From: CAYLLT01 sp964591605 | Lineage (GTDB): Bacteria; Planctomycetota; Phycisphaerae; UBA1845; PWPN01 | Length of the DNA: 10,296 nt | Direction of reading: 5' to 3' | Assembly: GCA_964591605.1 (NCBI GenBank) | Contig: CAZQEN010000289.1 | Location: 1-10,296, forward strand | Shown: positions 7,261-10,296 of the stretch, in pieces | Position numbering within the stretch: position 1 is the stretch's first letter | Layout of the letters: each line of letters begins with the position of its first letter | Notes under the pieces: generated by a model | What the model was told of the DNA's origin: nothing | Databases searched by the model: none | What the model saw: only the letters and a program-made list of their open reading frames with translations | Program-made: the position numbers and the translations under genes

Positions 7261-7280
7261 CGGCCCACGCGTCCATTCCA

Positions 7281-7757
7281 TCAGCTTTCTGACAGGATCT
7301 CCAGGCCGTATCTCGGGGCGGTCGCGAGGAGTTTGTTGATGTCCTGCTGGGTAGGCGCGGGGGGTTCCTGCGACATTGAAGCGAGCGGCGTGCCGACCTC
7401 CAGGAAGAAGTTCTCGAAGCCGGCCGGCGAGATCAGGGTGAGCGCGCGGACCGGCTGATCGGTCTCGTTGCGAAACCAGTGCGGGATGTCGCGGACGGCG
7501 CGGACGGTGCCGCCCGCGGGGGCCTTGATCGCTTTGCCGTCAACGTAGAATGTCATCTCCCCCTCGATGATATAAAACGTCTCGTCCTCGCGACGGTGAA
7601 CGTGTGGCGGGGGCCCGCTGCCAGGCGGGACGACAAACTCGACCAGCGAAAAAGCCCCGTCGGTTTCGTTGCCCGTCAGGATCAGTCGGTATGCACCCCC
7701 CGCGACGGCCACGACCCGGCCTTCGGAGGGCTTCACAAATCCGGGCAATGGGGGCAT
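7281..7757 (-). CDS. Single-domain cupin protein
   Basis: Starting at the ATG at 7755-7757 (GGAG 8 nt upstream) this is a 158-residue one-domain cupin. Cupin motif 1 is GPPPHVHRREDETFYIIEG with metal ligands H52, H54 and E59. Motif 2 is AGGTVRAVRDIPHWFRNET with H93 as the fourth ligand and the usual P and N. It should be a small beta-barrel metalloprotein. Cupins range from dioxygenases and isomerases to sugar-binding and sensor proteins, so the reaction cannot be named. The frame extends upstream to 7850, but that part overlaps a repeat palindrome and has no ribosome site, so the shorter form is chosen. It is on the same strand as the FAD oxidoreductase but 179 nt beyond it, so cotranscription is uncertain. 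Confidence 0.85.
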   Translation of the reverse strand: MPPLPGFVKPSEGRVVAVAGGAYRLILTGNETDGAFSLVEFVVPPGSGPPPHVHRREDETFYIIEGEMTFYVDGKAIKAPAGGTVRAVRDIPHWFRNETDQPVRALTLISPAGFENFFLEVGTPLASMSQEPPAPTQQDINKLLATAPRYGLEILSES

Positions 7758-7817
7758 GCTCCATTCTCCACGACGTTTGATGCCTTCCGCATCCATCTCC
7801 CAGTCCGGCCGTCGGTC

Positions 7818-7847
7818 CCCCACCCCGCGCCGCGCGACGGGGTGGGG
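7818..7847. repeat. Perfect REP-like GC palindrome
   Basis: ccccaccccg (7818-7827) and cggggtgggg (7838-7847) form a perfect 10-bp stem around the loop cgccgcgcga. It lies between the FAD oxidoreductase stop and the cupin start. No U run follows on either strand, so it is not a classical terminator. It may stabilise the 3' end of the upstream mRNA or be a copy of a dispersed palindromic element. The rest of 7758-7936 holds only smaller GC-rich inverted repeats (for example ccgcg-ctg-cgcgg near 7880). Confidence 0.65.
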
Positions 7848-7936
7848 CACCCATCACACAAAGACGGGGGGCTCCCCGCGCTGCGCGGCAGGGTTGGACA
7901 CCCCGCAACCGGGGACCTCGCAGATTCGTTCTTCCA

Positions 7937-9505
7937 TCAGGATCTGACGCGCTCTGCCTCCCTGAGCACCTGCCGCTGCTCGCGGAGCTGGCGCTGGAGG
8001 GCGGTCACGTCGATCCGCTGGACGCTCACGCCCTCGCGGATCGACCGGGCGGCGGCCAGGCCGGCGGCGTGGCCCATGATCATGTACACGGGCTCCATGC
8101 GCAACGACGAATACGCCACGTGCGAGGCCGAGACGCACACCGGCACGAGCAGGTTCTCGCACTGGTCCTGCCGCGGCAACATGCAGCGGTAGGCGATCTC
8201 GTAGGGCTTGACGGGCACCTGCATGTCGCCCTCGTTGAGCACGTGTCCATCGGGCGTGGGGACGCGCTGGACGTGGTGCGAGTCGGAGTTGTAGGAGCCC
8301 ATGCCGATGGAATCGGGCTTGGTGCGCTGCGTCTGCAGGTCCTGCTGCTTCATGACGTACTCGCCGATCATCCGCCGGGCCTCGCGGATATAGAGCTGGT
8401 GCGGCCAGTGGTCGGTGTCGACGAACTCGTCTCTGGCCAGGCCCCACCTGCGGAGTTCCTTCTGAATCTGCGGCGGGACGACCGGCTCGTTGGCCAAGAA
8501 GTACATGATCCCCTGCTGGTAGCGCTTGTGGTCCTCCCAGATCTCGCGGCGGCGGGCGTAGGAGGCCTCCGGGTAGTCCCAGCTCGCGCCGATGTGGTCG
8601 GTGGAAACGGCACCGCGGTTGTTCACGTCGGCCTTGTGGTTGGGGAGCGGGCCCGGCAGCAGCACCTTGTTGAAGGTCAAATCGGGCGTGTTCTGGAGGT
8701 AGCGGGCGAGCAGCTCGTAACGCGCGGGGCTGTAACCGGGCGGTTTCGGGAACGGCACCTGGTTGGCCGGGTCGCTGGAGATGCACAGGCGATAGTTGTA
8801 GGCCTGCACCTTGCGATCGCCCTGGCCGGGCTGGCCGGGGTCGCCGCCGTAGATGAAGGGCAGCAGCTTGCCGTCGGCGTCGTACGGGGAGATCGGCGTG
8901 GTGAACTGGTGGTATTCGCTGCGCTCGCGGACGCCAGCAAGCGACTCGCCGTAGCGCTGCTGACCCTCGCGGCCCCAGGTATAGGTGATACCAGCGCGGG
9001 CCATCAGGTCGCCTTCGTACGAGGCGTCGATGAAGATCGCGGCGGAAAAGGCCAGGCCGCCGGTGGTGCTGATACGGGTGACACGGCGGGCGTCGCGGGC
9101 CACACCGGAGAGCGGCTGCTCGCGGAACAGCTCGATGCCGGCCTCGGCGAGCCAGTCGTTGAGGATCTGCTCGGCGACCCTGGGCTCGAAGTACCAGGTG
9201 ATGGGCTCGTTGTAGTGGCGGCCGAGGCGTTCGTAGAACGCGCGGGACATCCCGCCGACCACCTCTTTGCGGCCGTGATCGGTCTTGCTCAAGCCGCCGG
9301 TGGTCATGCCGCCGACATGCCGGCCGGGCTCGATCAGGGCGACTTTGAGCTGCTGCTCGGCGGCGGCGATGGCGGCCATCGTCCCACCGGCCGTCGCGCC
9401 GTAGACAACCACGTCGTACTGACGCGGCGGGGCGCACGCCGGGAGCGGCGCGAGCAGACTCACCATGCACAAGCACACGATTCTGTGAAGCTGGCTTGAG
9501 TTCAT
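7937..9505 (-). CDS. FAD-dependent oxidoreductase, probable exported lipoprotein
   Basis: The 522-residue protein is of the FAD_oxidored type (PF12831-like). It has an N-terminal Rossmann fold YDVVVYGATAGGTMAAIAAA (30-49, GxTxGG in place of the classic GxGxxG), E59 at the end of the second strand for the FAD ribose, and RHVGGMTTGGLSKTD (62-76). A FIDASYEGDLMARAG block is typical of the family, and SSLRMEPVYMIMGHAAGLAAA near the C-terminus closes the FAD site. The substrate is unknown. Planctomycete members are often predicted to be secreted and to act on organic acids or sugars. The first residues form a hydrophobic signal ending in LPAC (21-24), a lipobox-like site, so export with a lipid anchor is likely. 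It begins 5 nt after the DinB-like gene's stop, so the two form an operon. The start at 9505 is preferred because upstream in-frame sequence is DinB antiframe. Confidence 0.88.
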   Translation of the reverse strand: MNSSQLHRIVCLCMVSLLAPLPACAPPRQYDVVVYGATAGGTMAAIAAAEQQLKVALIEPGRHVGGMTTGGLSKTDHGRKEVVGGMSRAFYERLGRHYNEPITWYFEPRVAEQILNDWLAEAGIELFREQPLSGVARDARRVTRISTTGGLAFSAAIFIDASYEGDLMARAGITYTWGREGQQRYGESLAGVRERSEYHQFTTPISPYDADGKLLPFIYGGDPGQPGQGDRKVQAYNYRLCISSDPANQVPFPKPPGYSPARYELLARYLQNTPDLTFNKVLLPGPLPNHKADVNNRGAVSTDHIGASWDYPEASYARRREIWEDHKRYQQGIMYFLANEPVVPPQIQKELRRWGLARDEFVDTDHWPHQLYIREARRMIGEYVMKQQDLQTQRTKPDSIGMGSYNSDSHHVQRVPTPDGHVLNEGDMQVPVKPYEIAYRCMLPRQDQCENLLVPVCVSASHVAYSSLRMEPVYMIMGHAAGLAAARSIREGVSVQRIDVTALQRQLREQRQVLREAERVRS

Positions 9506-9510
9506 CGTAT

Positions 9511-10035
9511 TCACGCCGCCGGCAAGCCCATGCACCGCCGCCACGCGCTGAACTGGCCGAGGTGCACCTGGACGTGGCCGACCATGTAAAAAGTGAGTGC
9601 CGGTCCCTTCGTGGGGAACAGCTCGCGCATCCTCCCCTCGGCCGGATTGGGCTCCGAGAACGGTCCATCCGGCGACGATTCGAGCGCGTCGATCGCGGCC
9701 CGGTAGCTCGCAAAGAACAGCGACTTGAGCTCGTCGAGCGGCGGATAGATCTTCCCCTCGGGATCGTCCTGGCACTCGACGCCGAACTTGAAGAGCGACT
9801 CATAGTGGCCCGGATAGGCCGTCGGCCCGGGCGGCAGGTTCAGATACTGCATCACCCGGATCGGGTAGAGCGACAGGTGCCCCAGCAGAAACGCGGGGTG
9901 ATTCGACTGAACCACCACGCCCCCCGGCCGCGCGAACCGTGCGTGATTCTCAGATGTCACGCCCACCAGCAGCCGTTCCGCGTATGCCAGTCCCAGCCGG
10001 GCCCCCGGAGCGATGATCGAGCCAAACTGTCCCAT
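9511..10035 (-). CDS. DinB-like (DinB/YfiT four-helix) metalloprotein
   Basis: This 174-residue protein shows the DinB-superfamily layout: a four-helix bundle with a metal site built from three histidines. The candidates are H53 in SNHPAFLLGHLSLYP, and H154 and H158 in MVGHVQVHLGQFSAWRR, at the usual relative positions. Family members include thiol-dependent transferases such as bacillithiol and mycothiol enzymes and many damage-inducible proteins of unknown reaction, so only the fold can be stated. There is no signal peptide, so it should be cytoplasmic, unlike its operon partner. The ATG at 10033-10035 is preceded by GGAGG at 8 nt. In-frame sequence continues upstream to 10149 but overlaps the promoter-like element and does not look like protein. 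The stop is 5 nt before the FAD oxidoreductase start. Confidence 0.85.
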   Translation of the reverse strand: MGQFGSIIAPGARLGLAYAERLLVGVTSENHARFARPGGVVVQSNHPAFLLGHLSLYPIRVMQYLNLPPGPTAYPGHYESLFKFGVECQDDPEGKIYPPLDELKSLFFASYRAAIDALESSPDGPFSEPNPAEGRMRELFPTKGPALTFYMVGHVQVHLGQFSAWRRCMGLPAA

Positions 10036-10112
10036 GTGGTCGTCCTCCAATCTGTGCTGAAGCCGCCGTGAGCGGCCCCCGGGCCTGTGCTGCGGCGGAT
10101 GAGCTGACCGGG

Positions 10113-10118
10113 AGTATA
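10113..10118 (-). promoter_or_regulatory. Possible -10 element of the DinB-oxidoreductase operon
   Basis: TATACT on the minus strand matches 5 of 6 consensus bases and would give a 5' UTR of about 70 nt. No good -35 lies at 16-18 nt, so this is a tentative call. Confidence 0.4.
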
Positions 10119-10296
10119 CACGGTGCGTGGGCGAAAGCGCGTCCAGCAAGCCCGTGCCCGGGCCATCGCCTGGGCTCGCTGGCAGCCGGCTCGCCCGGCC
10201 GCATCACACGTCGCGGGTCATGAGAGGATCTCCGCGCGCCGCAGCCGCCGCATCCTTGCATCTATTCAGAACACCGAACGTCAGTGAGGGGCCTTG
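10119..10296. other. Right-end intergenic or undetermined sequence
   Basis: I read all frames of this end piece and saw no ribosome site followed by a credible frame, no RNA gene and no recognisable protein end. A gene entering from beyond the window cannot be excluded. Confidence 0.4.

Noticed and set aside
8069..9499. A 476-codon plus-strand open frame opposite the FAD oxidoreductase
   Set aside because: It is the antisense shadow of a recognisable flavoprotein, with repetitive V/G/A/D/L-rich sequence typical of such shadows.
7854..9803. A 649-codon minus-strand frame overlapping the oxidoreductase
   Set aside because: It reads the flavoprotein gene in the wrong frame, is extremely Arg/Pro/Ala-rich and has no domain.
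10123..10287. Short plus-strand frame ending at the TGA at 10285-10287
   Set aside because: It has no ribosome site and an Arg/Ala-rich sequence, and it overlaps the probable promoter of the DinB operon.

Overview
The window is GC-rich bacterial DNA. It encodes eight apparently intact proteins, one truncated gene joined to the remnant of another, several structured intergenic repeats and one strong candidate for a structured RNA leader or small RNA. The source is most likely a member of the Planctomycetota, possibly a Phycisphaerae-like lineage. That is an inference from three things: the gene content (exported or lipoprotein-type enzymes, a HEAT-repeat membrane protein, a DinB-like protein paired with an FAD oxidoreductase), loose non-operonic gene spacing, and intergenic repeats of a style common in planctomycete genomes. 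No rRNA, tRNA or ribosomal protein gene is present to settle it.

Layout. Positions 1-206 hold a palindromic intergenic repeat (copy A) and a promoter that appears to give a leaderless mRNA for a YhaM-type OB-fold/HD exoribonuclease (207-1295, +). Converging on it from the right is a minus-strand unit: a membrane-anchored HEAT-repeat protein (2136-2900) followed after 15 nt by endonuclease V (1428-2120). Upstream of that unit, on the same strand, lie a promoter, about 120 nt of foldable RNA and a perfect intrinsic terminator (3036-3189). Next on the minus strand is a small SAM-dependent methyltransferase with a hydrophobic N-terminus (3289-4059). A 498-bp gap holds copy B of the repeat and the promoter and hairpin-rich 5' UTR of xylose isomerase (4558-5886, +).

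Downstream of xylA on the plus strand are a phage-type ORF6N-domain protein (6034-6576) and a short scarred region. In that scar, the front half of a zinc-ribbon/TM2-like membrane protein gene (from 6637) runs directly into the back half of a DUF2442 gene (to 7069). About 210 bp of repeat-like sequence follows. The right third is on the minus strand: a DinB-like metalloprotein (9511-10035) and an FAD-dependent oxidoreductase with a lipoprotein-like signal (7937-9505) form a tight two-gene operon. A single-domain cupin (7281-7757) lies downstream, beyond a perfect GC-rich palindrome. The last 261 bp hold a probable promoter and no gene that I recognise.

No single pathway unites the window. YhaM and endonuclease V are both nucleic-acid maintenance enzymes but are in convergent units. 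xylA stands alone without xylB, a transporter or an obvious regulator gene. The least explained signals are the minus-strand RNA element at 3036-3155, the dispersed repeat and the gene-fusion scar at about 6875-6890. I found no CRISPR array, complete insertion sequence or complete phage module.
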